Notes: generated by a model not told the origin, from the letters alone. A stretch of DNA of 6,595 nt from Acidobacteriaceae bacterium (GCA_030040175.1 JASHUF010000186.1:1-6595), one strand, 5' to 3'. Positions 1 through 6,595 are shown, numbered from the stretch's first letter. Numbers and translations are program-made.

Positions 1-1
1 G

Positions 2-1549
2 GACGAGCATCAGCTCGACGACTTCCTGCTCGGCCGCCAGCTTCTGCTGCTCTATGGCGTGACGCGCAACACCCGCTACCTGACCGCGGCCACCACGCTC
101 TACGATCTGCTGCAGAAGCAGCCGCGCAACGCCGAAGGCGGATTCCGGCCCAAGCAGCCCTATCCCGACCAGATGTGGCTCGACGGCCTCTACATGGCCG
201 AGCCCTTCTATGCCGAATACTCCTCCATCTCCCATCACCCGGAGAACTTCGCCGACATCACGCACCCGTTCGTGCTGATGGAGGAACGCGCGCGCGGCAT
301 GGGCTGGTTCATGATGGCCCTTGTGGACACGCTCGGCTCCTATCCCGCCGGCGATCCGGGCCGCGCGCAGTTGCTGGCCATCCTGCGCCGCGAGGCGGAG
401 GCAGTGGCGCGCGCGCAGGATCGGGCGACCGGGCTCTGGTACGACGTGCCGGACAAACCCGGCGCGCAAGGCAACTACCTCGAGTCTTCGGCTGCCTGCA
501 TGCTCGTCTATGCGCTGGCCAAGGGCGTGCGCCGCGGCTACCTGCCTGCGCGCTATCTCTCGGACGCCGAGCGCGGATACCGGGGCATTCTCGCGCACTT
601 CATCCGATACGGACCCGGCGACGATGTTTCCCTCGCGAGCACGGCGAAGGGCTCCGGCCTCGGGGGCAATCCCTGCCGCGATGGAAGCCACGCCTGTTAC
701 TTCGGCGAGACGATCGCCGCCAACGATCCCAAGGGTGTGGGCGCCTTTCTGCTGGCCAGCGTGGAGATGGAGAACGCCCGGAATGCGCGGCTCGGGCGTG
801 GCGATACCGTGATTGTGGACGGATGGTTCAACTCGCAGCAGCGCACCGACGCCTTCGGCCAGACGGCGGAATTTCATTACAAGTGGAAGACCCAGGACGA
901 GCCCGGCTACTCGCTCTTCGGCCATATCTTCCGCTTGTACGGCGCGGAGACTGCGGAGCTCGACGCGGAGCCCACGCTCGCCAATCTGCGCGGCGCCCAG
1001 ATTTTTGTGATCGCCTCGCCCGACAATCTCGAGAAAAATCCGCGCGCGCATTTCGCCGCCATGGAAGACGCGAACCGGATTGCCGCGTGGGTCAGGGCCG
1101 GCGGCGTGCTGATGATTATGGAGAACGACACCTCCTTTGCCGATCTCGACCACTTCAATCTGGTCTCGGAAAAATTCGGCATCCACTTCAACAGCGTGCT
1201 GCGCAAACATGTCATGGGCACGCAATGGCAGATGGGCAAGATCGATGTCAGCGGCTCCGGTCCCATCTTTCACCATGCGCACACGCTCTATATGAAGGAC
1301 GTGTGCACCATCTCCGTGAGCGGTCCCGCAAGGCCGGCGCTCACCGAAGGCAGCGACATTTTTATGGCCGTGGCGAAATACGGGAAGGGAACCGTCTTCG
1401 CGAACGTCGATCCCTGGCTCTACAACGAGTACACCGACGGGCGCAAGCTGCCGTCCGTTTATGACAACTACGCCGCCGGCCGGGAGCTGGTGCGTTGGGT
1501 TCTCGCGCAGGTTCCCAGGCGGGCGCAGACGGCGCTGCCCGCGCAGTAG
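2..1549 (+). CDS. GH105 (YteR-like) unsaturated rhamnogalacturonyl/glucuronyl hydrolase with fused C-terminal domain; 5' partial, internal deletion
   Basis: Family members hydrolyse the unsaturated uronic acid from the non-reducing end of oligosaccharides made by pectate or rhamnogalacturonan lyases. The frame is open to the left edge, so the true start lies outside the window; the GTG at 59 is internal, since residues before it (LLGRQLLLLYG) still fit the family. Seen in order: QMWLDGLYMAEPFYAEY (the D at 182-184 matches one of the two catalytic aspartates known in YteR), RGMGWFMMALVD, ATGLWYDV, YLESSAACMLVYALAKG and KGVGAFLLASVEME. From about base 803 follows a roughly 248-residue extra domain (TVIVDGWFNSQ, GAQIFVIASPDN, GGVLMIMEND, YGKGTVFANVDPWLYNEY), probably an amidotransferase-like fold; its role is unknown. 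Odd: about 32 residues expected between MEERA and RGMGW are missing, including the Y-H-x-W-D-E-S segment, so activity is doubtful. It sits 32 bases upstream of kduI, probably in one operon. Family assignment is firm; exact substrate is not. Confidence 0.88.
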   Translation, partial: DEHQLDDFLLGRQLLLLYGVTRNTRYLTAATTLYDLLQKQPRNAEGGFRPKQPYPDQMWLDGLYMAEPFYAEYSSISHHPENFADITHPFVLMEERARGMGWFMMALVDTLGSYPAGDPGRAQLLAILRREAEAVARAQDRATGLWYDVPDKPGAQGNYLESSAACMLVYALAKGVRRGYLPARYLSDAERGYRGILAHFIRYGPGDDVSLASTAKGSGLGGNPCRDGSHACYFGETIAANDPKGVGAFLLASVEMENARNARLGRGDTVIVDGWFNSQQRTDAFGQTAEFHYKWKTQDEPGYSLFGHIFRLYGAETAELDAEPTLANLRGAQIFVIASPDNLEKNPRAHFAAMEDANRIAAWVRAGGVLMIMENDTSFADLDHFNLVSEKFGIHFNSVLRKHVMGTQWQMGKIDVSGSGPIFHHAHTLYMKDVCTISVSGPARPALTEGSDIFMAVAKYGKGTVFANVDPWLYNEYTDGRKLPSVYDNYAAGRELVRWVLAQVPRRAQTALPAQ

Positions 1550-1572
1550 AATGGGCTTGTTTCGGAGCCCGT

Positions 1573-1579
1573 GGAGGAG
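1573..1579 (+). promoter_or_regulatory. Ribosome binding site of kduI
   Basis: GGAGGAG lies two bases before the ATG at 1582, with the GGAGG core four bases away. It fixes the kduI start at 1582; the same frame is open further upstream to 1495, but that extension would overlap the hydrolase gene and has no family match. Confidence 0.75.
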
Positions 1580-1581
1580 CA

Positions 1582-2412
1582 ATGAAGACGGTGTTGATGG
1601 CCGATCCGACGCGCTACCCGCGCATGACTACAGAAGAGCTGCGCGCGACGTTCCTGCTGAGCGGCCTTTATGAACCCGGCAGGCTGCATCTGCGTTACGT
1701 CGATCTTGACCGCTCCGTGGTGGGGTTCGCCGCGCCGCTCGAAGCAGCGATCGCACTACCCACCTATCCCGAGTTACGCGCAAAATCCTTCACGGAGCGG
1801 CGGGAGCTGGGCGTGTTGAACCTTGGTGGTTCCGGCTCGATCACGGTCGACGGCCAGGCGCACGCGCTCGACAATCTCGACTGCCTTTACATCGGCCGCA
1901 GCAGCAGGGAGGTGAGCTTCGCCTCGAAGAACGCGAGCGCGCCTGCCATCTTTTATCTGCTCAGCTATCCCGCGCACGCCGAATTTCCCGTGGCGCTGGT
2001 GCGCAAGGCTGAGGCGAGTCCCACGGAGATCGGCAGCGCGGAAACCTGCAACAAGCGAACCATCTGCAAATATATTCACCTCCAGGGCGCGCGCAGTTGC
2101 CAGCTGGTGATGGGCGTGACGCACCTTGCGCCGGGGAGCAACTGGAACACCATGCCGCCGCACACGCACATGCGCCGCTCAGAGATTTATATGTACTTCA
2201 ATCTGGCCGCCGATGCGCGCGTGATGCACTTCATGGGCCCGCCGGATGAGACGCGGCACCTGGTGATCGAAGACAAGGAGATCGTCGTTTCGCCGGGGTG
2301 GTCGATTCACTCCGGCGTGGGGACACGCGCTTATAGTTTCTGCTGGGGCATGGGCGGCGAGAATCAGGACTACGCCGATATGGACCCGGCGCCGGTGGCG
2401 AGCCTGCGTTGA
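1582..2412 (+). CDS. kduI: 5-dehydro-4-deoxy-D-glucuronate isomerase (4-deoxy-L-threo-5-hexosulose-uronate ketol-isomerase)
   Basis: KduI converts 4-deoxy-L-threo-5-hexosulose uronate, the product left after unsaturated pectin oligosaccharides are fully cleaved, into 3-deoxy-D-glycero-2,5-hexodiulosonate, which KduD then reduces to 2-keto-3-deoxygluconate. It is a cytoplasmic zinc cupin. The 276-residue length matches the family (278 in E. coli). The start is set by a strong GGAGGAG. The zinc ligands are all visible: His194 and His196 in PPHTHMRRSEIYMYF, Glu201 in the same motif, and His243 in GWSIHSGVG. They sit exactly two residues earlier than the E. coli ligands as I recall them (196, 198, 203, 245). 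Other hallmarks are LGVLNLGGSGSITVDG, ETCNKRTICKYIH and the C-terminal GENQDYADMDP. It follows the GH105 hydrolase in the same direction, which fits consecutive steps of pectin breakdown. No kduD is in the window. I see no damage. Confidence 0.97.
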   Translation: MKTVLMADPTRYPRMTTEELRATFLLSGLYEPGRLHLRYVDLDRSVVGFAAPLEAAIALPTYPELRAKSFTERRELGVLNLGGSGSITVDGQAHALDNLDCLYIGRSSREVSFASKNASAPAIFYLLSYPAHAEFPVALVRKAEASPTEIGSAETCNKRTICKYIHLQGARSCQLVMGVTHLAPGSNWNTMPPHTHMRRSEIYMYFNLAADARVMHFMGPPDETRHLVIEDKEIVVSPGWSIHSGVGTRAYSFCWGMGGENQDYADMDPAPVASLR

Positions 2413-2601
2413 GCGAATGACGGGTTTTGCGACGCGCGAGTCTTGAAAAGCAACCGCAGGTCCTTCGACTCGTGGCGCCCTCGCTGGCGCGAGTGCGTCA
2501 CTTCGCTCAGGATGACAACGCTTGGGTGAGGCTCGGTGCTATCCCAGGTCCCAAAATCGGGACCTGGCGCACCCCTTTTCGTGGGAGGTCGAAGAAAGAC
2601 G
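2413..2601. repeat. Gene-free region between convergent kduI and gnd, apparently a dispersed palindromic repeat
   Basis: This 189-base stretch separates the converging kduI and gnd genes and holds no credible gene. Read on the minus strand it contains the elements GTCATCCTGAGCGAAG, CGAAGGACCTG and CGGTTGCTTTT, which I recall as a repeated intergenic motif in Terriglobia; copy number cannot be seen here. Its middle folds imperfectly: ACTCG (2468-2472) pairs with CGAGT (2490-2494) and CGCC (2476-2479) with GGCG (2486-2489). Another CGAGT at 2437-2441 could pair with the same ACTCG instead. A second, perfect hairpin follows at 2544-2567. The region's likely effect is to end transcription from both sides. 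The repeat identity is inferred from memory. Confidence 0.5.
2544..2567. terminator. Perfect 9-bp inverted repeat, candidate bidirectional terminator
   Basis: CCAGGTCCC (2544-2552) and GGGACCTGG (2559-2567) are exact reverse complements around the 6-base loop AAAATC. It lies between the stop codons of kduI (2412) and gnd (2602), where a terminator serving both strands would be expected. A short TTTT at 2576-2579 follows on the plus strand after eight unpaired bases, so it is not a textbook intrinsic terminator. It may instead be part of the surrounding repeat element. Confidence 0.5.
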
Positions 2602-4062
2602 CTAGACATTGTAGGTGGACGATGAAACCCGCCCGCCGTGGCCGGTCCAGTTGGTGTGGAAGAACTGGCCGCGGGGCTGGTCGATGCGCTCGTAGGTGTG
2701 CGCGCCGAAGAAGTCGCGCTGCGCCTGCAGCAGGTTCTGCGGCAGGCGCGCGGTGCGGTAGCCGTCAAAGAAGGCGAGCGCCGTGGAGAAGGCCGGCGTG
2801 GGCACGCCCATCTCCACCGCGTGCGCAATGGCCTTGCGCCACGAGGCCTGGTATTGATTCACTGCGTTCGAAAAGAAGTTGTCGAGCAGCAGATTGGTGA
2901 GGTGCGCGTTCTTTTCAAAGGCTTCCTTGATCTTGCCCAGAAAGCGGCTGCGGATGATGCACCCGCCGCGCCACATCAGCGCAATGCCGCCCATGTTCAG
3001 ATGCCACTTGTTCTCTTCGCCGGCGGCGCGCAGCAGCATGTAGCCCTGCGCGTAGCTGACAATTTTCGAGCAATACAGCGCCCGGCGCACGTCTTCAATA
3101 AACGCGGCGCGATCGCCCACATCGGCCTTCTTTGCCGGCCCTTCGAGGATCTTCGATGCGGCCACGCGCTCTTCCTTGAGCGCGGAAAGGCAGCGCGCGA
3201 AGACGCTTTCGCCGATGAGCGTGACCGGCTGGCCGGTGTCGAGCGCGCTGATCACGGTCCACTTGCCGGTGCCTTTCTGGCCCGCGGTGTCGAGAATCTT
3301 ATCCACCAGCGGCGCGCCGTCCTCGTCTTTCTTGGCGAAGATCTGCGAAGAGATTTCGATGAGGTAGCTGTCGAGCTCGCCCTTGTTCCACTCGGCAAAG
3401 ACGCCTGAAAGCTCATCCGGCTTGAGACCCAACCCGCGCTGCAGCAGGTCGTAGGCCTCGCAGATGAGCTGCATGTCGCCGTACTCGATGCCGTTGTGCA
3501 CCATCTTCACGTAGTGGCCGGCGCCGTCCTCGCCCACCCAGTCGCAGCAGGGCGTGCCGTCTTCCACCCTGGCGGCGATGGCCTGAAAGATCGGTTTCAC
3601 GTGCAGCCACGCCGCGGGATTGCCGCCGGGCATGATCGACGGGCCGTGGCGCGCGCCTTCTTCGCCGCCGCTGACGCCGGTGCCGATGAAGAGGATGCCT
3701 TTTTCAGCCAGCGCCTTGGTGCGGCGGTTGGAATCGGAGTAAAGCGAATTGCCGCCGTCGATGAGAATGTCGCCGGCCTCGAGGTGCGGCAGCACATGAT
3801 CGATCATCTGGTCCACGGTGTCGCCGGCTTTCACCATCAGCATCACGCGCCGCGGCTTCTTAAGCAGGCCGATGAACTCCTCCATCGAGTGCCCGCCCTG
3901 CACCTGGGTGCCCTTGGCCTCATTGCTGAGGAAATCGTCGACCTTGGAGACAGTGCGGTTGAAGACGGCCACCTTGAAGCCGTGATCGTTCATATTGAGG
4001 ACAAGATTCTGTCCCATGACGGCGAGGCCGATGAGGCCGATATCGCAGGAAGGCTCTGGCAT
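2602..4062 (-). CDS. gnd: 6-phosphogluconate dehydrogenase, decarboxylating (NADP type, long form)
   Basis: The enzyme oxidatively decarboxylates 6-phosphogluconate to ribulose 5-phosphate with NADPH formation, in the oxidative pentose phosphate pathway; it is a cytoplasmic dimer. The 486-residue length fits the long animal/E. coli-type Gnd rather than the short form of about 300. Seen in order: N-terminal Rossmann fold with [13 protein letters not shown] (residues 8-20); N35-R36-T37, the usual NADP phosphate-binding motif; [16 protein letters not shown] (99-114); [17 protein letters not shown] (131-147); [16 protein letters not shown] with catalytic Lys186 and Glu193; [18 protein letters not shown]; and the C-terminal [11 protein letters not shown], whose Arg and His reach into the partner subunit's active site. 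The ATG at 4062 is preceded by GGAGAG. It converges with kduI and diverges from hutH. No zwf or pgl is in view. It is complete, with no missing key residue. Confidence 0.97.
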   Translation of the reverse strand: MPEPSCDIGLIGLAVMGQNLVLNMNDHGFKVAVFNRTVSKVDDFLSNEAKGTQVQGGHSMEEFIGLLKKPRRVMLMVKAGDTVDQMIDHVLPHLEAGDILIDGGNSLYSDSNRRTKALAEKGILFIGTGVSGGEEGARHGPSIMPGGNPAAWLHVKPIFQAIAARVEDGTPCCDWVGEDGAGHYVKMVHNGIEYGDMQLICEAYDLLQRGLGLKPDELSGVFAEWNKGELDSYLIEISSQIFAKKDEDGAPLVDKILDTAGQKGTGKWTVISALDTGQPVTLIGESVFARCLSALKEERVAASKILEGPAKKADVGDRAAFIEDVRRALYCSKIVSYAQGYMLLRAAGEENKWHLNMGGIALMWRGGCIIRSRFLGKIKEAFEKNAHLTNLLLDNFFSNAVNQYQASWRKAIAHAVEMGVPTPAFSTALAFFDGYRTARLPQNLLQAQRDFFGAHTYERIDQPRGQFFHTNWTGHGGRVSSSTYNV

Positions 4063-4186
4063 ACGCTCTCCGAAAGTTGAATTTTAGCATTGCGTGCGGC
4101 AGCGTTCTTAGGATGCGATGCTTCGGACTTGGTTTCCGGTCTGACCACGCTCGAAGCCTTCCCAGAAGCAGCGCGTCCGGCTTAGT
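4063..4186. promoter_or_regulatory. Divergent promoter region of gnd and hutH
   Basis: These 124 bases separate the two divergent genes and must hold promoters for both unless hutH is transcribed otherwise. On the minus strand GGAGAG (4066-4071) is a good ribosome binding site for gnd, and TAAAAT (4081-4086) is a plausible -10 box a short distance upstream, though no clear -35 is visible. On the plus strand hutH has no obvious ribosome binding site before its ATG at 4187. I see no convincing operator palindrome for a hut regulator. Confidence 0.4.
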
Positions 4187-5788
4187 ATGGGCACCGTGAA
4201 ACCCGCGGCGGAAACATTGGCGCTGGACGGCCGGCCGCTCACGCCGGCTGCAATCGAGGCAGTAGCACACGGCGCGCGCCGCGTGGCGATCGCGCCGGCA
4301 GCCATGGAGCGCGTGGCTGCGGGGCGGGCGTGCATCGAGCGCATTCTCGCCTCCGGGCGCACCGTCTATGGCGTCAACACCGGCTTCGGCAAGCTGGCCG
4401 ACGTGCACATCCCGCCCGAAAGCCTGGCGCAACTGCAGGTGAACCTGGTGCGCAGCCACGCGTGCGGGCTGGGCGAGCCGCTGGCCGAGCCTGAGTCGCG
4501 GGCCATGCTGCTGTTGCGCGCCAACGTGCTGGCCAAAGGCTTGAGCGGCGTGCGCCCCGAGCTTGTGGAGCTGTTGACAGCCATGCTGAACGCGGGCGTG
4601 ACGCCGGTGATTCCGGAGAAAGGTTCTGTGGGCGCGAGCGGCGACCTGGCTCCGCTGGCCCATCTGGCGCTGGTGGTCATCGGCGAAGGCGAGGCGTTAC
4701 TTCACCCCACGGACCTAGACCTGTCCGTGGGGACCCCGGTCGACAAGGGCGAGCGGCTGCCGGGCGGCGAGGCACTGCAGCGCGCGGGGCTGGCGCCGCT
4801 GGCGCTCAAGGCCAAGGAGGGCCTGGCGCTGCTGAACGGGACGCAGGCGATGACGGCGGTGGGCGCGCTGGCCGTCGAGCGGGCGCGGCGGCTGGTGCGG
4901 CTGGCCGATCTTGCCGGCGCCATGTCGCTCGAAGCGCTCAAAGGAACGCCTACGGCATTCGACGCCCGCATTCACCAGGCGCGGCCGCACGCGGGGCAAG
5001 TCGCTGCCGCGGCGCACCTGATGCGGCTGATGGCCGGCTCGGAGATTCGCGAGTCACACCGCGTGCACGACGCGCGCGTGCAGGATGCCTACTGCCTGCG
5101 CTGCATGCCGCAGGTGCACGGAGCGGTGCGCGACGTGCTGGAACATGTGGCGGGCGTGCTCGAAATCGAGTCGGGATCGGCGACGGATAACCCCCTTGTC
5201 CTGCCTGAGCCCTCATCCAAAACGCCAGACGGCGGAGCCGTGCTGGAGGGAGGGAATTTTCACGGCGCGCCGCTGGCCTATGCGCTCGACTACGCGGCCA
5301 TCGCCTTGACCGATCTTGCCAGCATCATGGAGCGGCGCATTGACCGGCTGCTCAATCCCGACGTGAACGAGGGGCTGCCGCCGTTTCTTTCGCCGGGCGC
5401 GGGGTTGCAGTCGGGATACATGGTGGCGCAGATCGCCGCCGCGGCGCTCATCAACGAGTGCCAGGTGCTCAGCGCACCCGCGTCCACCGGCAACATCCCC
5501 ACCAGCGGCGGCAAGGAGGACCACGTCTCTATGGGCATGACGGCTGCAGTCAAGCTGCGCCGGATCGTGGAGAACGCAGAAAGGATTCTGGCGATGGAGC
5601 TGATGTGCGCGGCGCAGGGGCTTGAATACCGGCTCCCGCTCAGGCCCGGCGTGGAAGTGGGCCGCGCCTATGAAGCCGTGCGCGCCGTGGTGCCGCATCT
5701 CGGCGAGGACCGGCAATTGAGCAGGGATATTGAAGCGCTGACCGCGGCGCTCCAGCGCGGCGCATTGAAGGCGTGGGCCGGCGAATAA
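4187..5788 (+). CDS. hutH: Histidine ammonia-lyase
   Basis: HutH deaminates L-histidine to trans-urocanate and ammonia, the first step of histidine breakdown; it is a cytoplasmic tetramer. The cofactor-forming triad Ala150-Ser151-Gly152 is in GSVGASGDLAPLAHL. Other active-site residues, by comparison with the Pseudomonas putida enzyme, are Tyr61 (YGVNTGFGKL), His91 (RSHACG), Asn217 (LLNGTQA), Tyr302 and Arg305 (QDAYCLRCMPQV), and Glu444 (GGKEDHVSMG). The Ser-His pair at 90-91 and Glu444 favour histidine over tyrosine or phenylalanine. At 533 residues it is longer than the usual 505-515. Two extra loops explain this: about 14 residues at 173-186, encoded by a palindrome-bearing segment, and about 8 residues near 341-350. 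Both are in frame, and the rest is intact, so the enzyme is probably active. No hutU, hutI or hutG is nearby. The ATG at 4187 lacks a clear ribosome binding site, but family similarity starts just after it. Confidence 0.95.
   Translation: MGTVKPAAETLALDGRPLTPAAIEAVAHGARRVAIAPAAMERVAAGRACIERILASGRTVYGVNTGFGKLADVHIPPESLAQLQVNLVRSHACGLGEPLAEPESRAMLLLRANVLAKGLSGVRPELVELLTAMLNAGVTPVIPEKGSVGASGDLAPLAHLALVVIGEGEALLHPTDLDLSVGTPVDKGERLPGGEALQRAGLAPLALKAKEGLALLNGTQAMTAVGALAVERARRLVRLADLAGAMSLEALKGTPTAFDARIHQARPHAGQVAAAAHLMRLMAGSEIRESHRVHDARVQDAYCLRCMPQVHGAVRDVLEHVAGVLEIESGSATDNPLVLPEPSSKTPDGGAVLEGGNFHGAPLAYALDYAAIALTDLASIMERRIDRLLNPDVNEGLPPFLSPGAGLQSGYMVAQIAAAALINECQVLSAPASTGNIPTSGGKEDHVSMGMTAAVKLRRIVENAERILAMELMCAAQGLEYRLPLRPGVEVGRAYEAVRAVVPHLGEDRQLSRDIEALTAALQRGALKAWAGE
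4705..4732. repeat. Perfect inverted repeat inside hutH, candidate inserted palindromic element
   Basis: CCCCACGGAC (4705-4714) and GTCCGTGGGG (4723-4732) are exact reverse complements with the 8-base loop CTAGACCT. The hairpin lies inside a segment of about 42 bases (4703-4744) that encodes residues absent from typical HutH proteins, between GEGEALL and KGERLPGGEAL. The extra length is a multiple of three, so the reading frame is kept. Whether this sequence recurs elsewhere in the genome cannot be seen here. Confidence 0.65.
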
Positions 5789-5827
5789 GAACCAAAGCGC
5801 GCATGCGGGCGGTGAACCAGGTCCCGG

Positions 5828-6595
5828 TCAGGATGCGCGCGGCGATTCTGAATGCATGCTGATCGGTTCCATTTTCCACGGTACGGGAATGCCGGCGGAG
5901 CGGTAGATCTCGGCGATATACTTCATGTCCTTGAGGCCTTCTTCGCCGGGGCTCTGCGGCTCCAGGTTGTTCTGGACGCAATGCGAGAAGTGCTCGGCTT
6001 CGGCCTGAAACTGATAGGGGTCGCGCGCCGGGTTGGTTTCGTCCACCACCTGATCGCCGAACTGGGCGAGCATGTGCACGCCTTCGTAGTTGAGGCCGGG
6101 ATCGAGCGCGAGCCAGCCTTTGGCGCCGTAGACCTTGAAGTAGCCGCTCATATTGGCCCCGTAGGTGGTGGCGCAACTGGCCACGATGCCGGAAGGAAAG
6201 CGCATGGTCCAGGACACGTTTTCTTCCACTTCGTTGAAGCGGCCGTCGTGATCGATGGTTGTGGCGTAGCCGTGCACGGCCGCCGGCTCTTCGCCGGTGA
6301 GATAGCGGCAGGCATTGAGCGAGTAGATGCCCACATCGTAGAGCGGGCCGCCGCCGGCGAGCGCCTTGTTCAGGCGCCACTCGCCGGGCGCGATGTTGAA
6401 GCCGAAACAACTGGAGATGGCCTGCACCTGGCCCAGCTTGCCGTCCCGGATCATCTGAATCGAGCGGAGGTGAAAAGGCTCGTGGTGGCAGCGGTAGGCG
6501 ATCATGAGCTTCACCTTGGCCGCCTTGCAGGCTGCAATCATGGCCTCGGAATCGGCGACGGACGTGGCCATGGGCTTCTCGCAGAGCACGTGCTT
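5828..6595 (-). CDS. Gfo/Idh/MocA family oxidoreductase, glucose-fructose oxidoreductase-like; 5' partial
   Basis: This is an NAD(P)-dependent sugar oxidoreductase. The window ends inside the gene: the frame is open to base 6595 and begins KHVLCEKPMA, so roughly the first 100 residues with the Rossmann GxGxxG are outside, and the GTG at 6589 is an internal codon. The 255 visible residues contain the family's EKP motif (Lys7 visible numbering), KLMIAYRCHHEP, GEWRLNKALAGGGPLYDVGIYSLNACRYLTGEEP with the D-x-x-x-Y catalytic motif (Asp87 to Tyr91), EVEENVSWTMRFPSG, and the C-terminal SPGEEGLKDMKYIAEIYRSA. These resemble Zymomonas glucose-fructose oxidoreductase closely, but family members differ widely in substrate and the real one is unknown. 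It converges with hutH, leaving 39 bases between the stops and no clear terminator. A signal peptide, found in secreted relatives, cannot be judged. Confidence 0.9.
   Translation of the reverse strand, partial: KHVLCEKPMATSVADSEAMIAACKAAKVKLMIAYRCHHEPFHLRSIQMIRDGKLGQVQAISSCFGFNIAPGEWRLNKALAGGGPLYDVGIYSLNACRYLTGEEPAAVHGYATTIDHDGRFNEVEENVSWTMRFPSGIVASCATTYGANMSGYFKVYGAKGWLALDPGLNYEGVHMLAQFGDQVVDETNPARDPYQFQAEAEHFSHCVQNNLEPQSPGEEGLKDMKYIAEIYRSAGIPVPWKMEPISMHSESPRAS

Noticed and set aside
59..61. GTG at 59 as the start of the GH105 gene
   Set aside because: The frame is open upstream to base 2, and those residues continue the family's helix; a GH105 domain needs roughly 100 more residues at its N-terminus. 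The gene is cut by the window edge.
175..1464. A 429-codon open frame in another plus-strand frame over the GH105 gene
   Set aside because: The translation is arginine-rich and low in complexity, as expected of a shifted frame in GC-rich DNA, while the other frame carries clear GH105 motifs.
2638..3408. Long open frame of 256 codons on the plus strand opposite gnd
   Set aside because: It lies wholly antisense to a canonical gnd; its protein has no recognisable motif and is the usual GC-rich shadow of a conserved gene. The same applies to the 194-codon frame at 3496-4080.
5789..5827. Possible terminator or repeat between hutH and the oxidoreductase gene, including a CCAGGTCCC that also occurs at 2544
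   Set aside because: Only a short CGCATGCG palindrome is present, with no stem-loop of useful length or T tract. The shared nine bases lack the matching second arm and are probably chance.
5640..6410. A 256-codon minus-strand frame spanning the end of hutH and the oxidoreductase gene
   Set aside because: It crosses two well-supported genes in the wrong frame and its arginine/alanine-rich product resembles no family.
1..6595. CRISPR array, tRNA, rRNA, transposase, phage or defence genes
   Set aside because: I read both strands and found no regularly spaced repeats, tRNA-like cloverleaf, recombinase motifs or unassigned gene; nearly all of the sequence is covered by five metabolic genes.

Overview
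The window is GC-rich bacterial DNA with five protein-coding genes, two of them cut by the window edges. It is most likely from an acidobacterium (Acidobacteriota, Terriglobia). That assignment rests on two things: a fused GH105 plus C-terminal-domain hydrolase of a type I recall from Acidobacteria and Bacteroidetes, and an intergenic stretch resembling the dispersed '...CTCAGGATGACA...' repeats I recall from Terriglobia. Both points come from memory, so the taxonomy is an inference of moderate confidence.

Layout. (1) 2-2412, plus strand: a two-gene pectin/uronate unit. The first gene is a 5'-truncated family GH105 (YteR-like) unsaturated rhamnogalacturonyl/glucuronyl hydrolase with a fused C-terminal domain. 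Thirty-two bases later comes kduI, complete and canonical. The hydrolase would release 4-deoxy-5-keto-uronate from unsaturated pectin oligosaccharides and KduI would isomerise it toward 2-keto-3-deoxygluconate. (2) 2413-2601: a gene-free, repeat-derived stretch between convergent genes, with stem-loops that could end transcription from both sides. (3) 2602-4062, minus strand: gnd, the long (486-residue) NADP-type 6-phosphogluconate dehydrogenase. (4) 4063-4186: a short divergent promoter region. (5) 4187-5788, plus strand: hutH, histidine ammonia-lyase, with all catalytic residues present but two extra loops. (6) 5828-6595, minus strand: the C-terminal part of a glucose-fructose-oxidoreductase-like Gfo/Idh/MocA protein, running off the right edge.

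Most of the window is ordinary metabolism, and I see no new defence, mobile or RNA system. Two details deserve a second look. The GH105 catalytic domain appears to have lost about 32 residues in frame, including the conserved H-x-W-D segment that should carry a catalytic aspartate; the joint lies in an alternating CG run. The hutH gene carries an in-frame extra segment of about 42 bp built around a perfect 10-bp inverted repeat, which looks like a small palindromic element inserted into a coding region.
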